A stretch of 64,000 nucleotides of DNA from Arthrobacter globiformis (GCF_003261175.1 NZ_QLNP01000063.1:124001-188000), one strand, 5' to 3'; shown: positions 35,772-45,600, counted from the stretch's first letter. Notes: generated by a model not told the origin, from the letters alone. Numbers and translations: made by a program.

Positions 35772-36709
35772 ATGAACCGTAAGCCGGGCGGGATTTCGTG
35801 TTCGAGTCCTTGGAAGTTCTAGGTTTACAGCCCCCCAAAGGTGAGGGTGCGCGCTAGGCTGCCTCCTTATGACCGTGTCGACGGCAAAACCAGCGAGAAG
35901 AGCTGAGCTTTCCCCGCTTTCGCGGTCGGGGCGGCGCTCAAACGAACCAAAGCCGAACACTGCTCACCACCGTCTCGGCCATGTCGCCCCCTGTGCCCGT
36001 CCAATGAGGAATGCCGACGTCGCCCCTCACTCACCAAAACGGGAACCCCACCAACAACGTCCAGCACCCTAAGCGCCTCGACCACCACAATCGCAGCATG
36101 CAGGCCATGCCCAACGTAGGCCATTGCGCACGCCGCAATGCAGCCGTTGGGCCGCATGACAACTGTATAAGGCAGATCGCGCCGAGCAGAACGCACCCAG
36201 GCAAAGGGCTAAGACGAAACTCACCCCAACTGGACGCGATAAGTGTCCGGGTACGGCCCGACCTCTCAGCTCACACGGGCACGTAATACTTCCCTTCTAG
36301 GAACGCCGGCGCGACCCGCTTCCTACTCCACCACGGGGCAACACTGAGGGTGCGCCGCAAAAAAGCAGGCGCCAGCGTCCGTCCGGACCGACCATCATAG
36401 TGCGGTCACCAGCCTCCTTGCTAACACTTAACGCCGAGTGCGGAATGGGCGTTAGTTGAAATGTCGACTCGGTACCATCATGCGCACTTCTCATCGTGCC
36501 GCCACTGTAGTCGCCCAGCACCGGTACCAAGAAACCACCGGGCATGTCCTCAGGAGCTTCCGGTCTCGGGAGCATCCGGAGCGCTCCTAGCATGGCGGCC
36601 AGATGCACGGGGCCGGGCCACTCCATTGGGCTATGATGCAGTGCCCGTCTGTCCCGCGACTAAGAGTCCGATTTCGCGCTGCTCGTGGCCACGAGTTATC
36701 GTCCGGCCA

Positions 36710-36723
36710 GTTTCACGTGAAAC
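36710..36723. promoter_or_regulatory. parS site 3
   Basis: Perfect 14-bp core; its start is only 56 bp from that of the next site, the closest pair in the field. Confidence 0.93.
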
Positions 36724-36765
36724 GTGACCTACACCACGATGGTGCACCCGCACGCCAGGAACAGT

Positions 36766-36779
36766 GTTTCACGTGAAAC
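36766..36779. promoter_or_regulatory. parS site 4
   Basis: Perfect 14-bp core with the full 16-bp consensus (TGTTTCACGTGAAACA). Confidence 0.95.
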
Positions 36780-37053
36780 AAGGCAGGCAAACTCCGGCGG
36801 AAGCGTAGCTACCAGCCGACCTCTTCCCAACATTGGGGGCCCCTCTCCACCCGGCGTCGGGTAACCACTCGAACAACCTAAGCGAGGGGCTATGCAGGTA
36901 TCGGCCACGTTTCTGGCTCTAAAATTGCGCGCAGGCCGCCGCTGCTTATCTGGGACCAGCGGGCATGCACGGATGCCGCCGGATGATGCCCCTTGACCTG
37001 CGCGTCGGCTCAGCTGTTGATAGGGACCTGCTGATGTCCCGGTGGGTTGCAAG

Positions 37054-37067
37054 GTTTCACGTGAAAC
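37054..37067. promoter_or_regulatory. parS site 5
   Basis: Perfect 14-bp core flanked by G and C rather than T and A. Confidence 0.92.
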
Positions 37068-38274
37068 CACGCGTGGAGTGCTGGTGGCCTTCGATCTGTA
37101 GCATCACCACAATCGCGGTGGGATCCGCGCCACGTGCCTCCGCTGACTCCACGACCATGCCTGGCCCTTCCCGCCCCTGTCTTACGAGACGCGGCACCGA
37201 GTCCACTAGGGGGAGCGCGATGGAATTCGAATTGAGACTTCGGCGGATTTCGACTTGGCTGCCCTGCTCTAGGTCTCAGGTATGGGAAGCCACATGCGTG
37301 CGTGCCCAGCCTTCCTTTATGCACGGAAGCGAGAGCAGCAAGATCACCCCATCGTTAAGCTCTAGGGACCACAGGGCGGGGTCGTCACCGCCGTCTCATT
37401 TAGGCTCCTCAGCGTCCGGTGCAGACCTCACCGTTAGAGGAGCCGAACCGCGCCCATAGCCACGATAGCTTCCGCGCGGCTTCCGGTAGGGGGATGAGTG
37501 CAGCGCGTGCCTCCGGCCCCCGGCTGGCGCGACGGCTGGCGAACCGGAAGGCAATCAAGTGTGAACGAGCGAAGGCTAGCCCGTGGCCAGCTCGCAACTC
37601 CCTTCTTTGTGGTGCCGTTCATACTGGCTGCAGCGCACGGGCAGTGCCGCCAGCGGCTACCGCACACGCCCGAAGACCACGCAGGACGTCAGAATAGAGC
37701 TCCATCACTGCGCCGCCCATGCTCCCGGTGTTTCGACTACAGCCCAGAGAGGACTCACTGGGGTCCTATGGGACCTGCAATCTTTCGTGAGATTCGCACC
37801 GCACTCCAGGGACCGTTGCATTTGGATCGGGATCCTGCGCGCAGAACTGTTCGAACGGGCTCTGCACTGTAGGACGCAGGACGAAGAAGGTAAGACGACA
37901 TAGGTTCATGGGCTCGACCACCGTGCTGCGGGGCATGCGTTTCTGCTGCTTGATGAGGAGCTCAACGATCATGAGGGCCGAGACATTTTTAACCACCTCG
38001 ATCGGCCGATGACCCAATCACCAGGGACCCCCTGGGCCCCGGCACCCCCTGCTGTACTGCCCCTTGGCACCAGCGAATGCCTGGGGCGGAATCGACGTTA
38101 CTAGACTGGCCCCTCGCTGGTCAGACCAGCGCCGAAGAGGGCGACAGCGGACAGTACAAATCCTTCGTTGCAGCTGCTCCGCAACCGCAACACAGGTCCC
38201 TTCGATGACAATGAAATGAGCCACGAGCGTGAATCGTGGCTGACGGGCGCCATGTACTAGGTCTCACCATGACA

Positions 38275-38319
38275 TTATTCACAGTGTTATCCACAGGCGA
38301 ATCCACAGGCTTATCCACA
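38275..38319 (+). repeat. Array of four DnaA-box-like 9-mers at exact 12-bp spacing
   Basis: TTATTCACA (38275), TTATCCACA (38287), GAATCCACA (38299) and TTATCCACA (38311) have the same orientation and 3-bp gaps. Two match the DnaA box perfectly, one has one mismatch and one has two. No gene is nearby. The array is about 8.6 kb left of the DnaA boxes next to dnaA, so this looks like a second DnaA-binding locus. Confidence 0.85.
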
Positions 38320-38556
38320 ACGCATGGCGGAAGGCAACGGCACATTCGCTCAGTCGGTGAAGAGCCTCACAGCGCGCGCTATTCAAGGGACGTCACGTCA
38401 CCGGCCGAGTGTCGCGGTTTTCGGATAGTCGGTCGGCAAGCACGGGGACCGGCTCGGGCAGTGAAACGCGGTGTAGGTAACCATATTGATTCGGTGAACT
38501 GCTCGTGGAGCACATGGAGGAGAATCGAAACCAGGTGTGCGGGAAACCAGTCTTCA

Positions 38557-38570
38557 GTTTCACGTGAAAC
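38557..38570. promoter_or_regulatory. parS site 6, between the DnaA-box arrays
   Basis: Perfect 14-bp core that lies between the two DnaA-box arrays (38275-38319 and 38655-38711). Confidence 0.93.
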
Positions 38571-38654
38571 AACAAGTGAGCGCCTAGCGTCTTCGGGTGT
38601 CACGCGGGCCAGGACAACTCCTCTAGGCGGCTCCTGGGGGAAAGCGGGAGCACG

Positions 38655-38711
38655 ATATCCACCCCGATACCCACAAGGTTATCCACATGCTTATCCACCG
38701 GCTTATCACCT
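38655..38711 (+). repeat. Array of five DnaA-box-like 9-mers at exact 12-bp spacing
   Basis: ATATCCACC (38655), ATACCCACA (38667), TTATCCACA (38679), TTATCCACC (38691) and TTATCACCT (38703) repeat with a 12-bp period in one orientation. The central copy is a perfect DnaA box, its right neighbour has one mismatch and the outer ones have two or three. The decay from centre to edge suggests cooperative filling from the strong site. Confidence 0.8.
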
Positions 38712-39222
38712 AGCTTCCGGGGCGGAAACTTGTGTAGGAGCCTGTGTCACCTGTCGGTCAGAACTGGTCGGTCCGGTGCCAGAGCTCGTCCGGCGACAGC
38801 CTCCGCCTCAGCGCAACCCGCTGGCATCGTCGTGCTCGATGCAGACCGATCCTGCGGTCTCAGCTCGCGGCACATCCCACCCATCGGTCGGGGCTCGCCT
38901 TTACAGAAGCCACGAATAGGTCCTCGCGGCGCAGGCCCATTCAGAGACTGGGAAATCCAGTCGATGGGTGAGTGGTATGCACGGGCACATTCGCAGCAAC
39001 ATCTGTCAGCCACTCGCGGCATGTGCTAAACGCCGTTGCGATCCGTCATGGTCTCCTTTCGTCAGAGCCTTACGGTTGTTGGGCGTCGCAACTTCTGTCT
39101 GTCGCCGGGCACGGACCTTCGGCGGGAATGGCTGCATAAATCCCAAACTTTGGGCGAGTCACCCAGTGAAGGCGATGGGCGCCGGCGCGACTGCTGATCA
39201 GTCGAACGGCGCATGCCGGAAC

Positions 39223-39236
39223 GTTTCACGTGAATC
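39223..39236. promoter_or_regulatory. parS-like site 7, one mismatch
   Basis: GTTTCACGTGAATC differs from the consensus at one position (A to T) in the right arm. It lies in register with the other sites in the gene-free region and may be a weaker or decaying site. Confidence 0.65.
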
Positions 39237-39795
39237 GCATGCTGGCCCGCGCTTCACGCCGAGCTGCGGAGGAGGGAGAAGAGGATCATTTGCGTTTCCG
39301 CAGCGGCTGGCAGGGGAGGTCAGTGAACGCGCGATGTGGGGACCAAGGAATGCCGTACCGTTCGCCGCCGCATGCGCGAGCGTCCAGGATCTGCGTACCC
39401 CCGGACCACCAAGCGGGCCCAGGGTAGGACCAGTTGTAGGCCGGGGGACACGCATCCCAGGGGCTACGATTGAGGGGCCGGGAGGATCACAGAACTGCTG
39501 TACACCGTCCTCCTTCTAGGTCTAGGTTCTCGCCGTGGCTCCTCTGTTCCCCGAATACTGACCATGGTTCCGCCTGCCCTCAGTTGGGCCTTCGAGCTGA
39601 CGCGCTTTGCAGCAAGCGCTGAGGCGCCCGGCCGTTGGCTTTCCAGTCGGCCGTAGGACCCATGCGCGGCTGCCGAGCCACTCTCACTATGGCACATCGA
39701 AAATCGAAGGGGCCAGCCCGGCTAGAAGTGGCCCGACACTGCAGAACTCGTACACCCCTCGTTGGCTGTCAGGCGGGCGGCCAACTGGTTGCCGC

Positions 39796-39809
39796 GTTTC
39801 ACGTGAAAC
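39796..39809. promoter_or_regulatory. parS site 8
   Basis: Perfect 14-bp core, about 1 kb downstream of the parB terminator in genome terms. Confidence 0.93.
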
Positions 39810-40172
39810 AGCGCCGGACAAGGGTCCGCTTCGTCGGAGCGCCACCAACCCCGTTGGCACGCCAACCTACACCTTTGGCGGCCCTTGAGTTACGCCGCTA
39901 GAGGTCAACTCTCGTCCATCTCTGTGGCGACGAAATCTGCTAGCAATGCAGCGAGTTGATCGATCATTTGAGTGCAAGTAGGACGCTGATCCTTTTGCGG
40001 CATTCAGCCAAATCGCCCTAGTTCCGACGGGCGGACTGCAAAAAGTGCAGTCCAAGGGACTGTACTGGTGTATCTATCGGGCCGGATGTTTGGAGAAGAG
40101 GGGACACAAAGGCCATCGCGGAAATGCACCTCGAGCAGAAGCTCAGCCGTCTATTGGACCACGTGCGTGTAC

Positions 40173-40186
40173 GTTTCACGTGAAAC
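40173..40186. promoter_or_regulatory. parS site 9
   Basis: Perfect 14-bp core, about 600 bp from the parB terminator. Confidence 0.93.
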
Positions 40187-40786
40187 AGCGCAACAGACGC
40201 GGCGGCGGCACTAGTGCTGATGTCGCGCGGCCGAACCGAGGCCGACTGCCTGGCGCTTTCACATCACCAAGGACACGCAGGGCACACGCTAAGAGCTAGC
40301 AGCACCGTAGAAGGCAGAATGGCTGCAGAAGCGACTAGGCGGCCCTGAAAGCAGCCAAGGACGTCTCTCTGGCCCCTAACGCCGCGCTCTCGCGTCCGCA
40401 GTGCACCATCCTCCGCCAGGGACCGAAGACAAGCAACTGTGGTTCCGGCAAATTGTTAGGAATGCGGCACCGAGCGTGATGGTGGCAGACAGTTGCGGTC
40501 GGCCGAATTCCCAATGGCGCAGGAAAGTCTCGGGCCGCAGCCACATGAAAAGGACGACGGCCGCTCTGTTGCGTCCAACCCCTGAGCCAGGTTTCGTCCC
40601 CACCGACATGGGTGCTGGTTGTCCGCAAGGCAACCGTGGAATCCGCAACCCACGAGCCGTCAGCCAGTTGCTGAAGCTCAATTCATCTTGACTGTACGAC
40701 CAAGACAGGTGCCGCACAGCCCAACCTTGGTCCCACGGCAATAGCGTCTGTAGAAGCAGCGAAGGAAAAAGACCTCAAGGTACAGA

Positions 40787-40818
40787 AAAGGGCCCGTTCA
40801 CCTGAACGGGCCCTTTTC
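40787..40818. terminator. Intrinsic terminator of the parA-parB operon (bidirectional)
   Basis: Perfect 15-bp arms, AAAAGGGCCCGTTCA and its complement, with two central bases. The A-run and T-run on the two sides make it work in both directions. It lies 13 bp after the parB stop and closes the right edge of the gene-free region. Confidence 0.93.
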
Positions 40819-40830
40819 GATAGAGGTTCT

Positions 40831-42171
40831 TTAGTTTTCCGCGCCTGGCGCGAGAACGTCCATGATGCGGTTCAGATCTTCAACGCTAGCGAATTCGATA
40901 CTCACGCGCCCCTTTCGCGCTCCGAGCGAGATCTTCACGTTGGTGTCGAGCCTGTCCGAGAGCGAGGAGGCCAGATAATCCAGCCGCTCGTGACGTGCGC
41001 CTGGGCGCGGAATATTGTTCTTCGCCGGCGTCGCGGGTTCACGGTGCAGGGTGACCGCTTCTTCGGTGGCTCGGACCGACATGCCCTCAGCCACAATCTT
41101 CTGCGCCAGGCGTTCCATGGAGGCAGCGTCGGGAAGCGAGAGGAGAGCCCTGGCATGGCCGGCGGACAGCACATTGGCCGCAACACGACGCTGCACCAGC
41201 GGCGGGAGCTTCAACAGCCGCAGAGTGTTGGACACCTGCGGGCGTGAACGGCCGATACGGTCAGCCAACTGCTCGTGCGTTGTTCCGAAGTCCTCCAGCA
41301 GCTGCTGGTAGGCGGCCGCCTCTTCCAGCGGATTAAGCTGGCTGCGGTGCAGGTTCTCCAGAAGTGCGTCGCGGAGCAGGTCGTCATCCGTCGTGTCCCG
41401 GACAATCGCGGGGATCGTGGAGAGTCCAGCGGCTTGGACTGCCCGCCACCGACGTTCACCCATGACAAGTTCATACGGTTCTCCACCCTTTTCGGTTGAA
41501 GTCCGCACCACAATTGGCTGGAGGACGCCTATTTCACGAACGGAGTGAACGAGCTCCGCCATGTCGTCCTCATCGAAGACAGAACGGGGCTGTTTACGGT
41601 TTGGGTGGATGTCGGTGACAGGAATCTCGGCAAAACGGACGCCCGGTACCTCGACGAGATCGACGCCGTTGTCCGAGACAGCAGCCGAGTCTACGTTCTC
41701 CCCGGCAGCGGCGGCCCGGGCAGAAGCGGCAAGCTTCTCATCCGCCGACGGCGTGCCAGGGCGGACGGCTTCAGACTTCCCAGCATCCTTGTCGGCCTTG
41801 GTCGCCCCGGCCTTTGCAGAAACCGCGCCGGCCTCCGAGTCACCGCTCCTGGAAGCGGCGGTCTTCGCCGCGGACTTGGCAGGGGAGGGCTTCGCCGCAT
41901 CCGAAGTACTCTCGGTGCCTGCATCCGTACCCGCTGCATCCGTACCCGCCTCGGCCAAAGCCTTCAGACCGGAGCGGCGTGCAGGCGTTTCGTCGAGATC
42001 TGGCGTATCCGGCTCAACGGCCGGGGCGGGTTCAGCCGTCTTGCGCGCCTCGGGGAAGAACAGATCCACGGGGCGCGACGGAGCTGCTCCGTTACCCGAA
42101 GCGCTTGCGGACGCGGAACTTGGAATGAGTGCGCCAAGACCGCGACCGAGCCCGCGTCGCTTATCGCTCAT
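40831..42171 (-). CDS. parB: Chromosome partitioning protein ParB
   Basis: The 446-residue protein has the N-terminal ParA-contact motif ([11 protein letters not shown]). A 150-residue Ala/Ser/Lys/Glu-rich low-complexity linker (about 20-170) follows, then the ParB/Srx CTPase domain with GERRWRA at 238-244 and [10 protein letters not shown] at 272-281. The helix-turn-helix follows (about 298-325) and a C-terminal dimerisation domain ends [14 protein letters not shown]. It binds parS and spreads as a CTP clamp. M. tuberculosis ParB is about 100 residues shorter; the extra length is in the linker. It follows parA in the same operon. Confidence 0.97.
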   Translation of the reverse strand: MSDKRRGLGRGLGALIPSSASASASGNGAAPSRPVDLFFPEARKTAEPAPAVEPDTPDLDETPARRSGLKALAEAGTDAAGTDAGTESTSDAAKPSPAKSAAKTAASRSGDSEAGAVSAKAGATKADKDAGKSEAVRPGTPSADEKLAASARAAAAGENVDSAAVSDNGVDLVEVPGVRFAEIPVTDIHPNRKQPRSVFDEDDMAELVHSVREIGVLQPIVVRTSTEKGGEPYELVMGERRWRAVQAAGLSTIPAIVRDTTDDDLLRDALLENLHRSQLNPLEEAAAYQQLLEDFGTTHEQLADRIGRSRPQVSNTLRLLKLPPLVQRRVAANVLSAGHARALLSLPDAASMERLAQKIVAEGMSVRATEEAVTLHREPATPAKNNIPRPGARHERLDYLASSLSDRLDTNVKISLGARKGRVSIEFASVEDLNRIMDVLAPGAEN

Positions 42172-42238
42172 GGATGATTCCCTCCATCGGAAGAGCCCGG
42201 CTATGCCGGGCTCCGGCTGTTGCTGTGTTTGGAAAATT

Positions 42239-43291
42239 CTAACGCTCAGCGATTTCCGCTGCGGCTTCCAGATAGGACAACGCGCCGCTGGAGGATGGAT
42301 CGTAGGTCATGACCGTCTGCTGGTAGCTCGGCGCTTCGGAGATTCGCACGGAGCGCGGCACGACGGCGCCGAGGACCTGATCCGGGAAGTGCTGGCGGAC
42401 TTCAGCTGCGACCTGAGCGGCCAGGTTGGTCCGCCCGTCGTACATGGTCAGCAGAATGGTGGAAACCTCCAGATCTGCATTCAGGTGCTTCTGGATCATC
42501 TCTATGTTCTTCAGCAGCTGGCTCAGTCCCTCGAGTGCATAGTATTCGCACTGGATGGGGATGAGCACCTCGCCGGCCGCACAGAAGGCATTGACCGTCA
42601 GCAGGCCCAGGCTGGGCGGGCAATCGATGAAGATGTAGTCGAGCCGCTGCTCGCCCTTCTTCTGCCGTGCCTTGGCATAGACGTCGATGGCTCGGCGGAG
42701 GCGCTGCTCGCGTGCCACCAGGGAGACGAGCTCGATCTCGGCGCCGGCCAAGTGGATAGTGGCCGGAGCGCAGATGAGGTTGCTGATGTCCGGGCACTGT
42801 GCAACGACGTCTTCGAGAGGCAGATCGTTGATCAGGACATCGTAGATGCTGTCGACGTCGGCATGGTGCTCAATGCCCAGTGCCGTGGACGCGTTGCCCT
42901 GCGGGTCGATGTCGATGACCAGGACGTTCAAGCCAGCAGCCGCCAGCGCCGCAGCGATGTTGACGGTGGTGGTGGTCTTTCCCACTCCACCCTTTTGATT
43001 TGAAACCGTGAAGATGCGCGTCTTCTCCGGCTTGGGCAGGTTGCGCCCGAGGAGCCGTTCCCGCCTTCTGTTCTCGTGCGCCAGTTCCCGCGCGATGGGG
43101 CTCGAGTCATCGAGGGTATCCAGGACGTTGCCCCGCGCCGCGGTTTCACGTGAAACCTTGGGGGCACTCGTGGCTGCAACCGGACTGGGCTGATTTAGCG
43201 TCGTAGCGACCGGTGATACGCCAAAGGCACGCGCCGACCCCAGAGACACGAACGGGGGGATCCGCTGCGTGGAGGTTTCGCTACTGGTCAC
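42239..43291 (-). CDS. parA: Chromosome partitioning ATPase ParA
   Basis: The 350-residue protein has a 90-residue N-terminal extension before the deviant Walker A KGGVGKT (100-106). Switch regions follow ([30 protein letters not shown]), then the C-terminal DNA-binding stretch. It drives origin segregation with ParB. Residues 46-50 (VSRET) are the translation of a perfect parS site at 43143-43156, so the extension carries a ParB-binding site in its DNA. The start at 43291 is open upstream of the conserved region and cannot be settled without RNA data. Confidence 0.95.
   Translation of the reverse strand: MTSSETSTQRIPPFVSLGSARAFGVSPVATTLNQPSPVAATSAPKVSRETAARGNVLDTLDDSSPIARELAHENRRRERLLGRNLPKPEKTRIFTVSNQKGGVGKTTTTVNIAAALAAAGLNVLVIDIDPQGNASTALGIEHHADVDSIYDVLINDLPLEDVVAQCPDISNLICAPATIHLAGAEIELVSLVAREQRLRRAIDVYAKARQKKGEQRLDYIFIDCPPSLGLLTVNAFCAAGEVLIPIQCEYYALEGLSQLLKNIEMIQKHLNADLEVSTILLTMYDGRTNLAAQVAAEVRQHFPDQVLGAVVPRSVRISEAPSYQQTVMTYDPSSSGALSYLEAAAEIAER
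43143..43156. promoter_or_regulatory. parS site 10, within parA
   Basis: A perfect 14-bp core lies inside the parA coding sequence, where the minus strand reads Val-Ser-Arg-Glu-Thr. It is the site nearest to the canonical oriC. Confidence 0.93.
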
Positions 43292-43376
43292 TGGGACACA
43301 CTCACTCTCGTTCGGCTTTCACTGCCGTTCTCTAGCCTAACCGCTACACCCTAAGGACCCGCGGCACCTTGCGGGG

Positions 43377-44027
43377 CTAGGCCCTCTTTTGGGTCTTCTT
43401 AACTACGATGCGCACCACAGTGGTGGGCTCCTCGAGCAGGTCCTGGCCAACAGTGACCACCGACGTCTCCACGCCACCAAGCTTGCGGATGGCCTTAGCC
43501 GCCTTGTCGATCTCATCGGCGGCGCTGCGGCCCTTGATGGCCACGACTTCACCCTCGCCGCCGAGCAGCGGAATGGTGAGGCCGGCAAGATTACTCAGGG
43601 CGGACACCGCCCGGGCGGTCACGACGTCGGCCGTCACCATCCCAACGGCAAGTTCGGCACGCGTGCGCATGACGGTGACGTTACTCAAACCGAGGTCGTC
43701 AACCACTTCCTGCAGCCAGATCACCCGGCGCTCCAGCGGTTCGATGAGCGTCAGTTCGAGGTCAGGGCGGGCGATAGCCAGGCAAAGTCCCGGAAGTCCG
43801 GCGCCACTCCCGACGTCGGCCACGTGGCTGCCTTGGGCGATTTCACTCTCGATCACGGCGCAGTTCAGGACGTGGCGCCCCCAGAGCCTGGGGATTTCCC
43901 GCGGTCCGATGAGCCCGCGCTCGGTGCCTGACGTCGCCAGGTGTTCAACGTACCGTTCAGCCAGGCCCAGGCGGCCGCCGAAGATCTTTTCCGCCGCCTG
44001 GCGCTCGGCTGGCGTCATTTCAACCAT
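43377..44027 (-). CDS. rsmG: 16S rRNA (guanine527-N7)-methyltransferase RsmG
   Basis: The protein is about 216 residues. The SAM-binding motif is VADVGSGAGLPGLCLAIARPD, followed by LTLIEPLERRVIWLQEVVDD and a C-terminal KGRSAADEI block typical of RsmG (GidB). It methylates G527 of 16S rRNA. The ATG at 44027, 20 bp after the jag stop, is preferred; a longer reading from 44126 would overlap jag by 80 bp. Confidence 0.95.
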   Translation of the reverse strand: MVEMTPAERQAAEKIFGGRLGLAERYVEHLATSGTERGLIGPREIPRLWGRHVLNCAVIESEIAQGSHVADVGSGAGLPGLCLAIARPDLELTLIEPLERRVIWLQEVVDDLGLSNVTVMRTRAELAVGMVTADVVTARAVSALSNLAGLTIPLLGGEGEVVAIKGRSAADEIDKAAKAIRKLGGVETSVVTVGQDLLEEPTTVVRIVVKKTQKRA

Positions 44028-44046
44028 CAGTAAATCAGCCAACGGT

Positions 44047-44610
44047 TCAGTCGGCGGAAACGACGATATGCCGGCCTGCACCCTCGCCCTCGGACTCACT
44101 GACGAATCCAAGGTCGGCGACGGCATCGTGGACGATCTTCCGCTCGTACGCGCTCATGGGTTCGAGCGCGACGGCGTCGCCGGTTTCCTTGACCGAGGCG
44201 ACGGCGTCTTCGGCGATCTTCTGCAGGTGGCCCGCGCGTTCCTTGCGGTAGCCGTTGATGTCGAGCACCAGGCGCGAGCGGTTTTCCGTTGCGGAAAGAA
44301 CGGACAGCCGGGTCAGTTCCTGAAGGGCTTCCAGGACCTCGCCGTCGTGCCCGACGAGGCTATCCAACCCGGCAGATTCTTCCTCGGCCACAATCGAGAT
44401 GTAGGTGCGGCCGTTGCGGACCTCAATGTCAATGTCGCCGTCGATGTCGGCGATGTCGAGCAGTTCCTCAAGGTAATCGGCGGCTACATCGCCCTCTTCT
44501 TCCAGGCGGCTTGCCGTCGTGCCCTTGCCCGCATCTGCGGTAGCGGCACCGGAGTCCTGGTCTTCGCCGGCTTCAGCGGAAAGTGCGTGCTCAGAGCTCT
44601 CAACAGACAT
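44047..44610 (-). CDS. jag: Jag/KhpB family RNA-binding protein
   Basis: The 187-residue protein has an acidic N-terminal 35 residues, a KH-like region (YLEELLDIADIDGDIDI) and the R3H domain near the C-terminus (KERAGHLQKIAEDAVASV with MSAYERKIVHDAVADL). Jag/KhpB binds RNA and is linked to cell division and envelope genes in Gram-positive bacteria. It starts one base inside the end of yidC, so the two are co-translated. Confidence 0.93.
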   Translation of the reverse strand: MSVESSEHALSAEAGEDQDSGAATADAGKGTTASRLEEEGDVAADYLEELLDIADIDGDIDIEVRNGRTYISIVAEEESAGLDSLVGHDGEVLEALQELTRLSVLSATENRSRLVLDINGYRKERAGHLQKIAEDAVASVKETGDAVALEPMSAYERKIVHDAVADLGFVSESEGEGAGRHIVVSAD

Positions 44611-45584
44611 TACTTCTTCTTCCTGTTCTTGCGTTGTGGCTGAATGCGCTGCGTCCGGGCCTCGGCAACCGACGCGGCGGCAGCAGCTTCCGCTTCGGGG
44701 TCAGCCTTCTTGCCGCCCAGGATGGGAAGGGCCGGAAGGCCCTTGGCGGCACGGCGCTCGGCGAGGGCCTTGGCGGCGGGGGAGCCCGGCGTCGGCATCC
44801 GGCGGATGACAAAGAACTGCTGCGCCATGGTCCACAGGTTGGTGGTGGTCCAGTAGATGAGGACACCGATGGGGAAGTTGATGCCACCCACGCCGAACAC
44901 AATCGGCAGGATGTAGAGCATCATCTTCTGCTGGCGCATGAACGGGCTGGCCATGGCCTCCTCGGACATGTTCTTGGCCATGATCTGCTTCTGCGTGATG
45001 AACTGCGAGGCCGTCATGGCCAGGATCATCACGATGGTCAGGATGGTTACCGCTACCGGGTTGCCTTCAGGATTGTGCAGCAGCGTTGCCGACAACGGCG
45101 CACCGAAGATGCTGGACTCGTCGAACTGGGCAACCTGGTCGTGGCTCATCGCCCCGATGCCCTTGCCCTGGTCGCGGGCAGTGCTGATGCCGGAGAGCAC
45201 TTGGAACAGCGCGAAGAAGAACGGCATCTGGATCAGCATGGGCAGGCAGGCCGAGAACGGGTTGGTCCCGTGCTTCTTGTACATGGCCATCTGTTCCTGC
45301 GCCATGGCCTGGCGGGACAGCTGGTCGGTCTTGCCCTTGTACTTGTCCTGAAGCTTCTTGAGGTCCGGCTGCAGGAGCTGCATGCCGCGCTGCGCCTTGA
45401 TCTGCTTGACGAAGACCGGGATGAGGGCGGCACGGATCACCAGCACGAGCCCGATGATGGACAGCGTCCACGTCCAGCCGCTGGCCTCGGGGAGTCCAAT
45501 GCTACTCAGGCCCTCGTGGAAGCCCACCATGATGATGGACACAAGCCACTTGAACGGAAACATGATTGTTTCAAAGAAGTCCAT
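44610..45584 (-). CDS. yidC: Membrane protein insertase YidC
   Basis: The 324-residue protein has five or six membrane segments with the YidC motifs. They are the first helix at about 5-35, the conserved core PVFVKQIKAQRGMQLLQPDL, the second transmembrane hairpin ITQKQIMAKNMSE region and a tail rich in Lys and Arg. It inserts and folds inner-membrane proteins with or without SecYEG. It lacks the large periplasmic P1 domain of the Gram-negative enzymes, as expected. It sits between yidD and jag. Confidence 0.95.
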   Translation of the reverse strand: MDFFETIMFPFKWLVSIIMVGFHEGLSSIGLPEASGWTWTLSIIGLVLVIRAALIPVFVKQIKAQRGMQLLQPDLKKLQDKYKGKTDQLSRQAMAQEQMAMYKKHGTNPFSACLPMLIQMPFFFALFQVLSGISTARDQGKGIGAMSHDQVAQFDESSIFGAPLSATLLHNPEGNPVAVTILTIVMILAMTASQFITQKQIMAKNMSEEAMASPFMRQQKMMLYILPIVFGVGGINFPIGVLIYWTTTNLWTMAQQFFVIRRMPTPGSPAAKALAERRAAKGLPALPILGGKKADPEAEAAAAASVAEARTQRIQPQRKNRKKK

Positions 45585-45600
45585 ACGATATCCCTATTCG

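Larger units (their letters stand above)
34828..40786. other. Gene-free region of about 6 kb with parS sites and DnaA-box arrays
   Basis: No convincing coding sequence is visible. Short open frames lack ribosome-binding sites, family motifs and the third-position GC bias of the neighbouring genes, and base composition is visibly less GC-rich. The longest, 38236-38919, runs through the DnaA-box arrays. The stretch contains eight perfect and one imperfect parS site and two 12-bp-phased DnaA-box arrays. It is bounded by terminators of trxA and parB. Mycobacteria have cwlM and another gene at this spot. A chromosomal centromere and DnaA-binding locus is the likely role. Confidence 0.75.

Noticed and set aside
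38236-38919. Open frame of 227 codons in the gene-free region
   Set aside because: It runs straight through both DnaA-box arrays and a parS site, has no ribosome-binding site and no family motif, and its codon composition is unlike the neighbours.
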